Notes: generated by a model not told the origin, from the sequence alone. Counted from the stretch's first letter, positions 38,822-49,228 are shown. The stretch: 64,000 nucleotides of DNA from Streptomyces griseiscabiei (GCF_020010925.1 NZ_JAGJBZ010000002.1:1550001-1614000); one strand, 5' to 3'. Translations and numbers: made by a program.

Positions 38822-38858
38822 TTCGACAAGGGGTTAGGAAAGGGGGTTTACGAAGTCT
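38822..38858. promoter_or_regulatory. Operator-like element upstream of the ROK gene
   Basis: TTCGACAAGGGGTTAGGA (38822-38839) and ACGAAGTCT (38850-38858). The same blocks, without the ten-base insert, occur at 37260-37284. Autoregulation is inferred. Confidence 0.5.
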
Positions 38859-38929
38859 CCCGATCCACCGCGCACCATGGCCGGACACCACCCCCGCCGC
38901 AACCCACCAGGCGAGAGCCGCGCGCCCCG

Positions 38930-39571
38930 GGCCGCCCGCCTGCGCCGGGGCGCGCGCCGTGGGAGCCGGCAGGCGCCGCGCACGCCGGGGTGTTGTCCCG
39001 CCAGGCTCGGGCGCGTGCCGTGCGAGCCGACCGGCCGCGTACACCGAGCGCGTGCCGCCTGCGCCGGGCGCGTGCCGTGGAGCCGGTCGGCGTCGCGTAC
39101 GTCGGGGTGTTGTTCCGCTCGGGTCGGGCCTGTGCCGTACGAGTCGACCGGCCGCGTACGTCGAGCGCGTCCCGCCCGTGCCGGACGCCTGTCGCGGGAG
39201 CCGACCGGCGTCACGTACGCCGGGGTGTTGTCCCGCCAGGGTCGGGCCCGTGCTGTACGAGCCGACCGACTGCGTACGCCGAGCGCGTCCCGTCCGCGCC
39301 CGGCGCGTGCCGTGGGAGCCGACCGGCGCCGTGTACGTCGGGGTGTCGTTCCGCTCGGGTCGGGCCTGTGCCGTACGAGCCGATCGGCCGCGTACGTCGA
39401 GCGCGTCCCGCCCGTGCCGGACGCCTGTCGTGGGAGCCGACCGGCGTCACGTACGCCGGGGTGTTGTCCCGCCCGCGCCGAGCGCGTCCCGTACGACCCG
39501 GTCGGCCTCGTACGCCGACTGTGTCCCGCCTGCACGGGCCGCGCCCCCTCCAGGAGCCGGCCGGTCCGCAC
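38930..39571. repeat. About 118-bp tandem repeat array with dimeric higher-order structure
   Basis: Units start at 38982 (117 bases), 39099, 39217, 39335 (each 118) and 39453 (degenerate, to about 39571), with a partial unit before 38982. Each begins ACGCCGGGGTG or ACGTCGGGGTG. Units 2 and 4 differ at only four of 118 positions, while units 1 and 3 form the other class, so the array looks like a duplicated dimer of about 236 bases. A period not divisible by three shifts the frame each time, so it does not encode a repeat protein although long frames stay open by GC bias. Confidence 0.85.
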
Positions 39572-39589
39572 ACCCGGCGCCGCCGCGCC

Positions 39590-39700
39590 CGCGCGCCCCG
39601 GCCTGTCCCACGCACTCGGTGTGGCCCGCGCACCCGGCCTGTCCTACGCACCTGGTGTGGCCCCGCGCACCCGGTGTGGCCACGCGAACCGTACGGTCTC
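39590..39700. repeat. Short degenerate repeats next to the 118-bp array
   Basis: Variants of CACGCACTCGGTGTGGCC and CGCGCACCCGGTGTGGCC recur about four times (near 39608, 39628, 39648 and 39665). Non-coding; similar in spirit to but distinct from the array to its left. Confidence 0.55.
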
Positions 39701-39788
39701 CTCTGTCAGGTGCGGCCCGGTGGCGGGGCCGCGCCGCCGGGCCCGGTCCGGGGTGCGCGGCCCGGCGCGCCCGCGCGAACCCCCCGCC

Positions 39789-41147
<1,359 letters not shown>

Positions 41148-41224
41148 CTACCGTAGAGAGCGGTTACTACCACCTGGCTCCAGCGCTTGCTCCCTCTGCT
41201 CCCCTCCAGCCGGAAGGCCCTTCC

Positions 41225-42232
41225 TTGCCCGAGCGTCCGCCCGCCCTGTTCGCCATGACGGCCGAGAACGTTCCGCAGGTCTTCCCGCCGGAGGTGCTGT
41301 CCCGGCTGCGCGCGACCGTGGACCTCGACCCCGCCCTGATCGCCGAGGACTTCACCGACCCACGGGTCCGGGAGGCGCTGGCCACGGCGGAGGTGCTGAT
41401 CACCGGCTGGGGCTGCCCCCGTATCGACGCGACGGTCCTCGACGCGGCACCCCGCCTCCGAGCCGTACTGCACTCGGCGGGCTCCGTGAAGGGCTTCGTC
41501 ACCCCGGCCGTCTGGGAGCGCGGGATCACCGTCTCCACGGCCGCGACCGCCAACGCCCTGCCCGTCGCCGAGTACACCCTCGCCATGATCCTGCTCGCCG
41601 GGAAGGACATCCTGGTCCGCCGTGAACGCCTGCGCGCCGAACGCGTCTCCCCGGGCTGGGGGTTCGTCCCCGGCATCGGCAACCACGGCCGCCGCGTCGG
41701 CGTCGTCGGCGCCTCCCACATCGGCCGCCGCGTCATCGAACTGCTGCGCCCCTTCGACCTGCGGGTGAGCCTCACCGACCCCTACGTGGACGAGGCGGGG
41801 GCCGCCGCCCTGGGCGTCCCCCTGCTCCCGCTCGACGACCTGCTGCGCACCTCGGACATCGTCACCGTGCACGCCCCCGACACCCCCGAGACGCACCGCC
41901 TGATCGACCGCCGCGCCCTCGCCCTGATGCCCGACGGGGCCGCCCTGATCAACACCGCGCGCGGCGCCCTCGTCGACCACGACGCGCTCCTCGACGAACT
42001 GCGCGCCGGGCGCCTCTCCGCGATCCTCGACGTCACCGACCCCGAACCGCTGCCCGCCGACTCGCCCCTCCTCGACCTCCCGAACGCCTTCGTCACCCCG
42101 CACCTCGCCGGCTCCCAGGGCAACGAGGTCGCCCGCCTTGGCCTCGCGGTCACACAGGAGGCGGAACGGCTGGCCGCCGGGGAGGAGCTGGCGTACGCGC
42201 TGGACCGGGGGGTGCTGGAGCGGATGGCGTGA
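41225..42232 (+). CDS. D-isomer-specific 2-hydroxyacid dehydrogenase
   Basis: 335 residues from a TTG with GGAAGG eight bases upstream; ATG at 41258 is the alternative but lacks a ribosome site. The NAD domain has GVVGASHIGRRVIELLRPFDLRVSLTDPY, the catalytic Arg in INTARGALVDHDALLDEL, Glu/Asp in DVTDPEPLP and the catalytic His in FVTPHLAGSQG. It interconverts a 2-oxoacid and a D-2-hydroxyacid using NAD(P)H. Substrate is unknown. The alditol oxidase gene, transcribed away from it, shares the 188-base promoter region and suggests sugar or sugar-acid metabolism. Confidence 0.88.
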   Translation: MPERPPALFAMTAENVPQVFPPEVLSRLRATVDLDPALIAEDFTDPRVREALATAEVLITGWGCPRIDATVLDAAPRLRAVLHSAGSVKGFVTPAVWERGITVSTAATANALPVAEYTLAMILLAGKDILVRRERLRAERVSPGWGFVPGIGNHGRRVGVVGASHIGRRVIELLRPFDLRVSLTDPYVDEAGAAALGVPLLPLDDLLRTSDIVTVHAPDTPETHRLIDRRALALMPDGAALINTARGALVDHDALLDELRAGRLSAILDVTDPEPLPADSPLLDLPNAFVTPHLAGSQGNEVARLGLAVTQEAERLAAGEELAYALDRGVLERMA

Positions 42233-42309
42233 GCGGGAGCCAGGGGTCGCGCAGCGGTCGGTCGGCGGGTGGTGGCCGGCCGATGGTCACAGGGGCTTCC
42301 ACCAGCGGG

Positions 42310-42345
42310 TTTCGAGCCTGATCGAAAGGGGTCGCGATCGCGACC
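42310..42345. promoter_or_regulatory. Two dyads upstream of the SH3-like secreted protein
   Basis: TTTCGA (42310-42315) and TCGAAA (42322-42327) form one dyad; GGTCGCGATCGCGACC (42330-42345) is a perfect 16-base palindrome immediately after it. Both lie 60-95 bases before the next start. Function inferred. Confidence 0.4.
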
Positions 42346-42403
42346 GCGAGTCGGCAGGCTTCGGTGCGGGCCACGCCCGTCCCGACATGAGAGGAACACG
42401 CAC

Positions 42404-42775
42404 ATGAGGTTTCGATGGCTGGTCGCCACCGCCGGCCTGGCCGCCGCGCTCGGCACGACCCTCGCGGCGCCGTCCGCGTCCGCCGCGTCCAACTGCTGGC
42501 GGCACGAGGACGGCATCAGGTGGTGGTGCAACAACGTCTCCGGCGCCCAGGTGTACGGATCGGTGGGCAACAACCGCCTCTACCCCAACCCGAACCAGGT
42601 CGTCGGAACCATGAACACCAACCCGAGCTGGTTCTACTGCAAGCTGGACAACCAGGCCTGGGTGGGCGGGCCGCACCCCACCCGCTGGCTCAGGACCGTC
42701 GCCGACAACGGCCAGTCCGGCTGGATGAAGGACACCGCCATCTACAGCGAGACGGACCCGCTGCGCGACTGCTGA
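42404..42775 (+). CDS. Small secreted SH3-like protein
   Basis: 123 residues from the ATG at 42404 (GAGAGGAA upstream). A Sec signal (MRFRWLVATAGLAAALGTTLAAPSASA) precedes a mature domain of about 95 residues with four cysteines and many Trp and Asn residues (NCWRHEDGIRWWCNNVSGAQVYGSV, WFYCKLDNQAWVGG, SGWMKDTAIY), the pattern of small bacterial SH3-like domains. These bind cell wall or act as small extracellular proteins; none can be named here. A strong terminator lies just downstream. Confidence 0.75.
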   Translation: MRFRWLVATAGLAAALGTTLAAPSASAASNCWRHEDGIRWWCNNVSGAQVYGSVGNNRLYPNPNQVVGTMNTNPSWFYCKLDNQAWVGGPHPTRWLRTVADNGQSGWMKDTAIYSETDPLRDC

Positions 42776-42815
42776 GCCACGCGCACGCGCGCCCGCGCGC
42801 CTCCGCACCTCGGAC

Positions 42816-42867
42816 AAACAGACAACGGTTGTCGGCGTGACACTGCCGACAACCGTTGTCTGTTTTT
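42816..42867. terminator. Perfect 21-bp hairpin with T run; arms are themselves palindromic
   Basis: Arms 42816-42836 and 42845-42865 pair perfectly around an eight-base loop and are followed by T residues, a textbook intrinsic terminator for the SH3-like gene. Each arm also contains GACAAC, one base, GTTGTC, a dyad of its own that could be a protein-binding site for the downstream gene. Confidence 0.85.
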
Positions 42868-42985
42868 CGAGGATGTCGAAAGTCTTTCTGGGCGTACACC
42901 TCTTGTCGACCTGGGCCGGAGCCGCCTACCTTCCGCAGGGAACGCAGAGAACGTTTACTGTCGCGCCCCGGCCGGGAGGCTCCGT

Positions 42986-45900
42986 ATGCCCATCTCCAGA
43001 AGATCCGTCCTGACCACGGCCGCGGCGGGGACCGGCACCCTCGCCCTCTCCGGTGGATGGTCCCCGGCGGTCGCCGCCCGGTCGGCGGGGGAGGGCGGTG
43101 CGGTCGCGCGAGGCGCCGGGCGGCTCGACGTCATCGACTTCGGCGACCCCGACTCCGAGGCCGCCCACGACTTCCACGGCCCGGACACCGCGACCGTCGA
43201 CGGCAACGCCGGGGACAGGGCACGCGTGGCCAAGCCCCTGGCCACCCCCGGCATCAAGGGCGGCGACCTCCGCTTCACCCTCGCCGTCGACCCGGTCCAC
43301 CAGAACCACCTGACCGTGAAGTTCTGGGGCGGCGACACCTCCTCGTACAAGACGATCGCGTACATCAACGGCGAGCAGATCGGTTACCGCCGCTCCGGCG
43401 ACTACGAGGCCCTGAACACCGGCACGAGCCGCCCGCTCCCCGGCCGCTTCTTCTACGCCACGATCATGCTGCCGCTGGAGCACACCCGGGGCCGCACCCG
43501 CGCCGAGATCACCCTGCGGACGTACGACAACGCCTTCGCCGCCGAGGTGACCGCCGACTCCCGCGGCTACTACCGCGCCTACACGCACACCGGCACCCAC
43601 CTGGCCCTGCCCGACGACGACCCCCGGGCCGACTTCACCCCGCCCACCGCCACGGTCCCCGGCCTCGACGACACGGCGCGGCAGGCCCTCGTGGACGGCT
43701 ATGTCACCGATCAGGCGGCCCTCTTCAACTCCCTCTCCGCGAAGGTGGATTCGGCCGCCGACAGCCGACTGTCGATCGTCCGGTACGTCGAGGAGCTGTT
43801 CTTCTACGCGGGCGCGCTGGCCCGCGCCTCCTGGTGCCCGGCGAAGACCCCCGCCGAGCGCAGGGCGGCACTGCTGAGGGTCTTCAAGTGCGTCGACAAC
43901 CACACCAAGGACTACTACGGCAACACCAAGCTCCTGGCCCGGGGCGGCCACCAGGGCGACTGGGGCGGCTACTACGGCGCGCTCGGCCAGGCCCTGTACC
44001 TGGTCGAGAACGTCATCGCCGACAACGATGTCTACGGCCGTGACGCCTTCGAACGCTTCCTCGACGAGCCCTTCACCACCGGCACCGAGGAGGGCGCGAC
44101 CTCCCTCGACGAAGCCGACTGGGACGGCGGCCCCCTCACCCGCCGCGCCGCCTGGGAACGCGTCCTCAAGGCCAACTTCGACTACGCCCGCTCCCGCCTC
44201 TCCTACATCTACAACCAGGTGATGTACACCTACGAGGGCGCCTGGGAGGCCCATGAGGGGCTCCGTGTGATCGGCTCCGGCTTCTACGAGGGCCGGGCCC
44301 GCAGCCACCGCATCGTCGGCGAGGCCCTCGGCTGGGAGCCCTTCCTCGGCGAGGAGGTCCTTGTCGGCCCCGACGGCCAGGACCTCGACCTCTTCCACTC
44401 CCTCTTCCAGCACGACACCACGGCCCGCTGGACCGACGACTACCTCACCTACGTCATCAAGGGGCTGGCCCGCTCCAAGCTCGACAGCAACGGCGACATC
44501 GTCCGCCGCCTCCCCCTCGGCACCCACTTCACGACCATGACCGAGGCCGGCCACACCCGCGAGAACGGCTATGTCGCCAACTACGGCGAGGCCACCAACT
44601 ACCTCCCCGAGTGGTTCCACCGCACCCGGGGCCACGCGGGCGACGAGCAACTCAACGACAGAATCCTGGAGTCGGCGCTGCGCAACCTGCACGCCCGCTC
44701 CCACGCCCGGATGACGGACCTCGACGACAACCTCAAGCGCACCATGCGCATGGAGATGGTCATCGACGAACGCAACACCAACTTCCCCGGATTCCCCGGC
44801 TATGTCCTGCGTATCTCGGAGGGCAAGCTCCTCCACTACGTCTCCCTCGCCCACCACATCGCCGCACACCCACAGCGCTACGCGGGCGAGAAGTGGGCGC
44901 GGACACGTGAACACGCCCGGGAGGCGGTGGGCTTCGCCCAGCAGCAGCTCGCCGACCACCAGTACTTCGAGAACTTCTCCCCGGTGCGGTCGAAGAACAA
45001 GTACGACCTCGAACTCGGCGAGACCTGGGCCTGGTTGAAGACCCAGGCCCCGACCGGGATCGTCCACCCGCACACCGACTTCGCCCACTACACCCCCGCC
45101 GAACTCACCGCCCTCGGCGTCCGCGCCGCCGACTACGAACGCTTCGCCTGGGTCGACGTGGACTGCATGTTCGTCTCGCTCCGCGACGGCGACACCCACC
45201 TCTGGGCCCAACTCAACGAACGTCAGCGCGGGTTCGCCCGCAACGGCCGCCTGCACGTCCGGCACCCGGACCGCGACCACATCGTCCAGATCCACACCGA
45301 CGGGCTCTTCCGGTACGAGGACCACTGGGCCCGGATGGACAACATCGACGTCGACTTCATGGAGGACCAGCAGACCGGCGACGGCACCGCGCTCCAGGCC
45401 CTCGCCGGCGAGATCGCCCCCATCACCCTCCAGCCCGGCGTGGGCACGGTCCACCGCGAGAACTTCGAGGCCGACCACGCCTACTCCGGCTACCCGGACC
45501 TCCTCACCGCCCGCTACGGCCGCTACCTCTTCGTCCTCAACACGACCCGGAAGGCGTACGGCAACGAGCACACCTACGAAGTGGAGGTGCCGGACGCGGG
45601 TTCGGGCGTCCTCGACCTGGTGAGCGGCCGGAGGCTCCCCGTCCGGGACGGCAAGGTGACCGTACCGCCGAAGACCGGCCTGGTACTGCGCCTGGACACG
45701 GAGGAGGCGGACCGACTCCCGCCCTCCCACGTCGACTTCGTGCACACCCTGCCCGGCGACGACGCGGTCGCCGTCACCTGGCAGACCACGGCGGGCGCCA
45801 CGCACTACGAGGTGCGCCGGGCGACACGACGGCGGGGCCCGTACCGGCTGCTCGCCGCGGAAAAGAAAGGCCGGTACTTCAGGGACGACTCCGCGCGGCC

Positions 45901-47458
45901 GGGGGAGACGTACTTCTACACGGTCACGGCGGTGAACCCGGCCGGTCGCGGCCGGACGTCGTACGCGATCGAGGCGAAGCCGCGGCGGTCCGCGTCGCCC
46001 GCGCTGCGGCGCACCGGCTGGCGCGACGACGCCCTGCACGGGGCCCGCCCCGGCAGCGCGCTCGTACGCGGCTCCGCCGTCCGCGTCCTCGGCGCCCGCG
46101 GCGACGGCCTGGGCGAGGGCGACGACTACCGGGTGCTGTCCCGGGACATCGAGGACGAGCTGCACTTCGTGAGCCGCCCGGCGGCGGGCGCCCTCACCCT
46201 CACGGCCCGTGTCGACACCGCGCGCGGCCCCCTGACCGGCCTGATGCTCCGCGACCGCCTCACCGCCGACACCCGCCATGTCTACTTCGGCGCGGACGCC
46301 GACGGCCGCCTCGTCCTCCACACCCGCACCCGGGACAGCCGCCACGACTGGCAGGACGACGTCCGCTCCCCGATCACCCGGCGCCCCGACGGCCGCACCC
46401 TGGCCGCGACCCCCTGGCTCCGGCTCGTCCGCGACCTCGGCACGCACCGCGTCCACGGCCAGGTGTCCGCGGACGGCCGTACCTGGGTGACGGTCGGGAG
46501 CCTGTTCGCCCCCTTCCCGTACGCGGTCCACGCGGGCGTCGCGGCCACGGGCGACGCCGCCTTCGCGAACGTCGAGGTCGCCCTGCTCGCGGCCGGCTCC
46601 GTGCTCGTCGCCCTGGAGCGGGACGGCGACACCGTCACCGTCCGCTGGAACAAGCCGGAGGACGCCCTCACGTTCACGGTGGAACGCGCCACGGACAGCG
46701 GTGGCTGGGAGGTGCTCGCCGACGGCCTCCGCTCCTACGCGCACGACGACAAGGGGCTCCGGCACGGCCGGCGGCGCTACCGGGTCACGGCTGCTCTCGT
46801 GGACGGCGGCACCCGCGTCTCCGCACCCGTCACGGCCGTCGCCGAGACCTTCGCCGACGTCCTCGCCCGCGCACGGGCGACCGACCCGGCCGCGTGGACG
46901 AAGCGGAGCCACACGGCCTTCACCGCCGAGCTGGACCGGGTGGAGGCGGCGACCGGGCAGCACGAGGACACCCGGATCGACGCGGTGTACGCGGCGTACG
47001 AGCTGCTCGTCTCCCGGGAGACCCTGCTGCGCCGGGGCGAGATCACCGCCGCGATGGTGAAGGCGTCCACCATCGCCTGGCCCGGCACCGGCACCCAGGC
47101 CGCCAACGGCTGGCGGGCCTTCGACGGCGACACCGCCACCTACACGGACACCCTGGCCGCCGACAGCTGGATCGACATCGACGCGGGCCCCGACGGAACC
47201 CTCCGGGTGGATCGGATCCGCGTCCTCCCGCGCCCCGGCTACGCGACCCGTGCCACCGGCACCGTCCTGCGCGGCTCCACCGACGGCGGCGCGACCTGGA
47301 CCGACCTCCACACCATCGGCACCACGACGGACGGCGCCTGGTACGAGGCCCAGCTGCCGACCCCCGCGTCGTACCCCCTCCTCCGCCTCCACGACACCCA
47401 CAACGGCCGCTGCAACCTGACCGAGGTCCAGCTCTGGCACTACGTGCCGGAGGAGTGA
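42986..47458 (+). CDS. Very large Tat-exported multidomain protein, probably carbohydrate-active
   Basis: 1490 residues, ATG with GGGAGG six bases upstream. A twin-arginine signal (ISRRSVLTTAAAGTG) precedes an N-terminal beta-sandwich (about 45-200; LDVIDFGDPDSEAAHDFHG, TVKFWGGDTSSYKTIAYINGEQIG). A long Trp/Tyr-rich, mostly helical region (about 215-790) contains YYGNTKLLARGGHQGDWGG, YIYNQVMYTYEGAWEAHEGL, GHTRENGYVANYGEATNYLPEW and many His/Asp/Glu, resembling alpha/alpha-barrel lyases or hydrolases. Then come a beta-sandwich (about 795-905), FN3 (about 908-990), a DUF1349-like sandwich (about 1005-1215), another FN3 and a C-terminal F5/8-type galactose-binding domain (about 1345-1485, ending LTEVQLWHYVPEE). 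I do not recognise the catalytic family. Confidence 0.7.
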   Translation: MPISRRSVLTTAAAGTGTLALSGGWSPAVAARSAGEGGAVARGAGRLDVIDFGDPDSEAAHDFHGPDTATVDGNAGDRARVAKPLATPGIKGGDLRFTLAVDPVHQNHLTVKFWGGDTSSYKTIAYINGEQIGYRRSGDYEALNTGTSRPLPGRFFYATIMLPLEHTRGRTRAEITLRTYDNAFAAEVTADSRGYYRAYTHTGTHLALPDDDPRADFTPPTATVPGLDDTARQALVDGYVTDQAALFNSLSAKVDSAADSRLSIVRYVEELFFYAGALARASWCPAKTPAERRAALLRVFKCVDNHTKDYYGNTKLLARGGHQGDWGGYYGALGQALYLVENVIADNDVYGRDAFERFLDEPFTTGTEEGATSLDEADWDGGPLTRRAAWERVLKANFDYARSRLSYIYNQVMYTYEGAWEAHEGLRVIGSGFYEGRARSHRIVGEALGWEPFLGEEVLVGPDGQDLDLFHSLFQHDTTARWTDDYLTYVIKGLARSKLDSNGDIVRRLPLGTHFTTMTEAGHTRENGYVANYGEATNYLPEWFHRTRGHAGDEQLNDRILESALRNLHARSHARMTDLDDNLKRTMRMEMVIDERNTNFPGFPGYVLRISEGKLLHYVSLAHHIAAHPQRYAGEKWARTREHAREAVGFAQQQLADHQYFENFSPVRSKNKYDLELGETWAWLKTQAPTGIVHPHTDFAHYTPAELTALGVRAADYERFAWVDVDCMFVSLRDGDTHLWAQLNERQRGFARNGRLHVRHPDRDHIVQIHTDGLFRYEDHWARMDNIDVDFMEDQQTGDGTALQALAGEIAPITLQPGVGTVHRENFEADHAYSGYPDLLTARYGRYLFVLNTTRKAYGNEHTYEVEVPDAGSGVLDLVSGRRLPVRDGKVTVPPKTGLVLRLDTEEADRLPPSHVDFVHTLPGDDAVAVTWQTTAGATHYEVRRATRRRGPYRLLAAEKKGRYFRDDSARPGETYFYTVTAVNPAGRGRTSYAIEAKPRRSASPALRRTGWRDDALHGARPGSALVRGSAVRVLGARGDGLGEGDDYRVLSRDIEDELHFVSRPAAGALTLTARVDTARGPLTGLMLRDRLTADTRHVYFGADADGRLVLHTRTRDSRHDWQDDVRSPITRRPDGRTLAATPWLRLVRDLGTHRVHGQVSADGRTWVTVGSLFAPFPYAVHAGVAATGDAAFANVEVALLAAGSVLVALERDGDTVTVRWNKPEDALTFTVERATDSGGWEVLADGLRSYAHDDKGLRHGRRRYRVTAALVDGGTRVSAPVTAVAETFADVLARARATDPAAWTKRSHTAFTAELDRVEAATGQHEDTRIDAVYAAYELLVSRETLLRRGEITAAMVKASTIAWPGTGTQAANGWRAFDGDTATYTDTLAADSWIDIDAGPDGTLRVDRIRVLPRPGYATRATGTVLRGSTDGGATWTDLHTIGTTTDGAWYEAQLPTPASYPLLRLHDTHNGRCNLTEVQLWHYVPEE

Positions 47459-47460
47459 TC

Positions 47461-47560
47461 ACGCAGACACAAGCCCTGCGGGCCGGAAAAGCACGGGGCG
47501 CAGCCCCTGCTTTTCAGGGGCGCGGGGAACTGCGCGACCAGCCCCCCCCGAACCCGCACC
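47461..47560. repeat. Intergenic hairpin repeat, copy 3 (reverse orientation)
   Basis: GAAAAGCA (47486-47493) pairs with TGCTTTTC (47508-47515) around GGGG/CCCC, followed by GGGGCGCGGGGAACTGCGCG. It is the reverse complement of the core seen at 22399-22450. It directly follows the 1490-residue protein gene and probably terminates it. Confidence 0.75.
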
Positions 47561-47674
47561 CGACGACGCGCCCCGAAACGCCCCCCGCCCCCTCCCCCCG
47601 ACCGCCGGAGGCATACCGTGGGGAGTCGCGCCCGGGCGATCCCCGGGCGGCATCGGGAGCGAGGAGACAACGGA

Positions 47675-49012
47675 ATGGACGGCAGCCGCACCGCACTGGT
47701 GGAGGACCTGATGGAGAGGTTCCCGCACGTGCCACGGGAAGCCGTCTTCAAGGAGGACCTGCTCAGGGGCGGTGTCGCCTTCGACGCCTCCGCGCTGAGC
47801 GACAACGAGAAGGGCGACGTCAAGCCGAAGTCGTACTTCATCTTCTCCTTCGACCACGGCACCCTCCCCGAGCTCGGCGAGGCCGCCCTGCGCCGCCCGC
47901 CGGAGGAGATCATCCTCACCGGCGGCCCGTACGACCTGCGGCGCACGGTCGTCTCCGTACGGGTCAACCCGTCCTCGCCCTACCGCGTCGCGTCCGACGA
48001 GGACGGCCTGCTCGGTCTCTACCTCGACGGCAAGCGCATCGCGGACGTCGGCGTCCCGCCCATGCCGGAGTACTACAAGCACACCCTCTCCAACGGAAAG
48101 TCCGTGATGGAGGTGGCCCCCACCATCCAGTGGGGCTACCTGATCTACCTCACCGTCTTCCGCGTCTGCCAGTACTTCGGCGCGAAGGAGGAGTGCCAGT
48201 ACTGCGACATCAACCACAACTGGCGCCAGCACAAGGCGGCGGGCCGGCCCTACACGGGTGTGAAGGACGTCGACGAGGTCCTCGAAGCCCTGGAGATCAT
48301 CGACCGGTACGACACGGCGAAGACGTCCACCGCGTACACGCTCACCGGCGGAGCCATCACCAAGACGGTCTCGGGCCGCGACGAGGCCGACTTCTACGGC
48401 CACTACGCCAAGGCCATCGAGGAGCGCTTCCCGGACCGCTGGATCGGCAAGGTCGTCGCGCAGGCGCTGCCGCTGGACGACGTCAAGCGTTTCCACGACT
48501 ACGGCGTGAAGATCTACCACCCCAACTACGAGGTGTGGGACGAGTACCTCTTCAAGATGTACTGCCCCGGAAAGGAGCGCTATGTCGGCCGCGACGAATG
48601 GCACAAGCGCATCCTGGACTCGGCCGGTGTCTTCGGCGCGCGCAATGTGATCCCCAACTTCGTGGCGGGCGTGGAGATGGCCGAGCCCTTCGGCTTCAAG
48701 ACGGTCGACGAGGCGATCGCCTCGACCACCGAGGGCCTGCGGTTCTTCATGTCGCAGGGCATCACGCCCCGCTTCACCACCTGGTGCCCGGAGCCCACCA
48801 CCCCGCTCGGCAAGGCCAACCCGCAGGGCGCGCCGCTGGAGTACCACATCCGGCTGCTGCAGGCCTACCGCGCCACGATGGAGGAGTTCGGCCTGTCCTC
48901 GCCGCCCGGATACGGCCCGCCCGGCCCCGGCAACGCGGTCTTCTCCGTCAGCTCCTTCATGGACAGCCTTCCGGCCGCCGAGGAGACGTCCGCGGAGGTT
49001 CCCGCACAGTAA
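47675..49012 (+). CDS. Radical-SAM-like protein with atypical CX8CX2C cluster motif
   Basis: 445 residues from the ATG at 47675 (GAGGAG eight bases upstream). The only closely spaced cysteines are VCQYFGAKEECQYCDIN, C165, C174 and C177, a CX8CX2C motif instead of the usual CX3CX2C of the SAM-binding 4Fe-4S cluster. The downstream glycine motif (YTLTGGAITKT), partial-barrel strands (WIGKVVAQALPLDD, YGVKIYHPNYEVWDEYLF, VIPNFVAGVEM, GITPRFTTWCPEP) and the length support a radical SAM barrel. An N-terminal domain of about 140 residues (YFIFSFDHGTLPELGEA, EEIILTGGPYDLRRTVVSVRV) is not recognised. No partner gene such as a precursor peptide is visible. Reaction unknown. Confidence 0.7.
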   Translation: MDGSRTALVEDLMERFPHVPREAVFKEDLLRGGVAFDASALSDNEKGDVKPKSYFIFSFDHGTLPELGEAALRRPPEEIILTGGPYDLRRTVVSVRVNPSSPYRVASDEDGLLGLYLDGKRIADVGVPPMPEYYKHTLSNGKSVMEVAPTIQWGYLIYLTVFRVCQYFGAKEECQYCDINHNWRQHKAAGRPYTGVKDVDEVLEALEIIDRYDTAKTSTAYTLTGGAITKTVSGRDEADFYGHYAKAIEERFPDRWIGKVVAQALPLDDVKRFHDYGVKIYHPNYEVWDEYLFKMYCPGKERYVGRDEWHKRILDSAGVFGARNVIPNFVAGVEMAEPFGFKTVDEAIASTTEGLRFFMSQGITPRFTTWCPEPTTPLGKANPQGAPLEYHIRLLQAYRATMEEFGLSSPPGYGPPGPGNAVFSVSSFMDSLPAAEETSAEVPAQ

Positions 49013-49228
49013 CTCCTGTGGCGGTTGAGTCGATCGGGGTCGGCGTACGTAGAACAACTCAATAGCGTGACCGCTGGTAACCGCACGGAAGACGCAGCTT
49101 GTCAGTTGTGTGGGAAGCGTGAAAAGCTCTGGGGCACTGCAAGGTGGTCCCCCCAACTCCCTTTGATTTAAAGGGTAGTTGACTACTTTTGCACACTTCC
49201 CCCCTCGCTCTGTGGATGCAGGAGACCC

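Noticed and set aside
42986..47458. Long minus-strand open frame opposite the 1490-residue protein
   Set aside because: It is the Val/Gly/Arg-rich antisense shadow of a strongly biased coding strand; the plus strand has a Tat signal, ribosome site and domains.
47461..47560. Possible insertion-sequence end
   Set aside because: It belongs to the dispersed hairpin family and has no transposase or target duplication.
47675..49012. Ribosomal-peptide natural product cluster around the radical-SAM-like gene
   Set aside because: No precursor peptide, transporter or leader-binding domain was found nearby.
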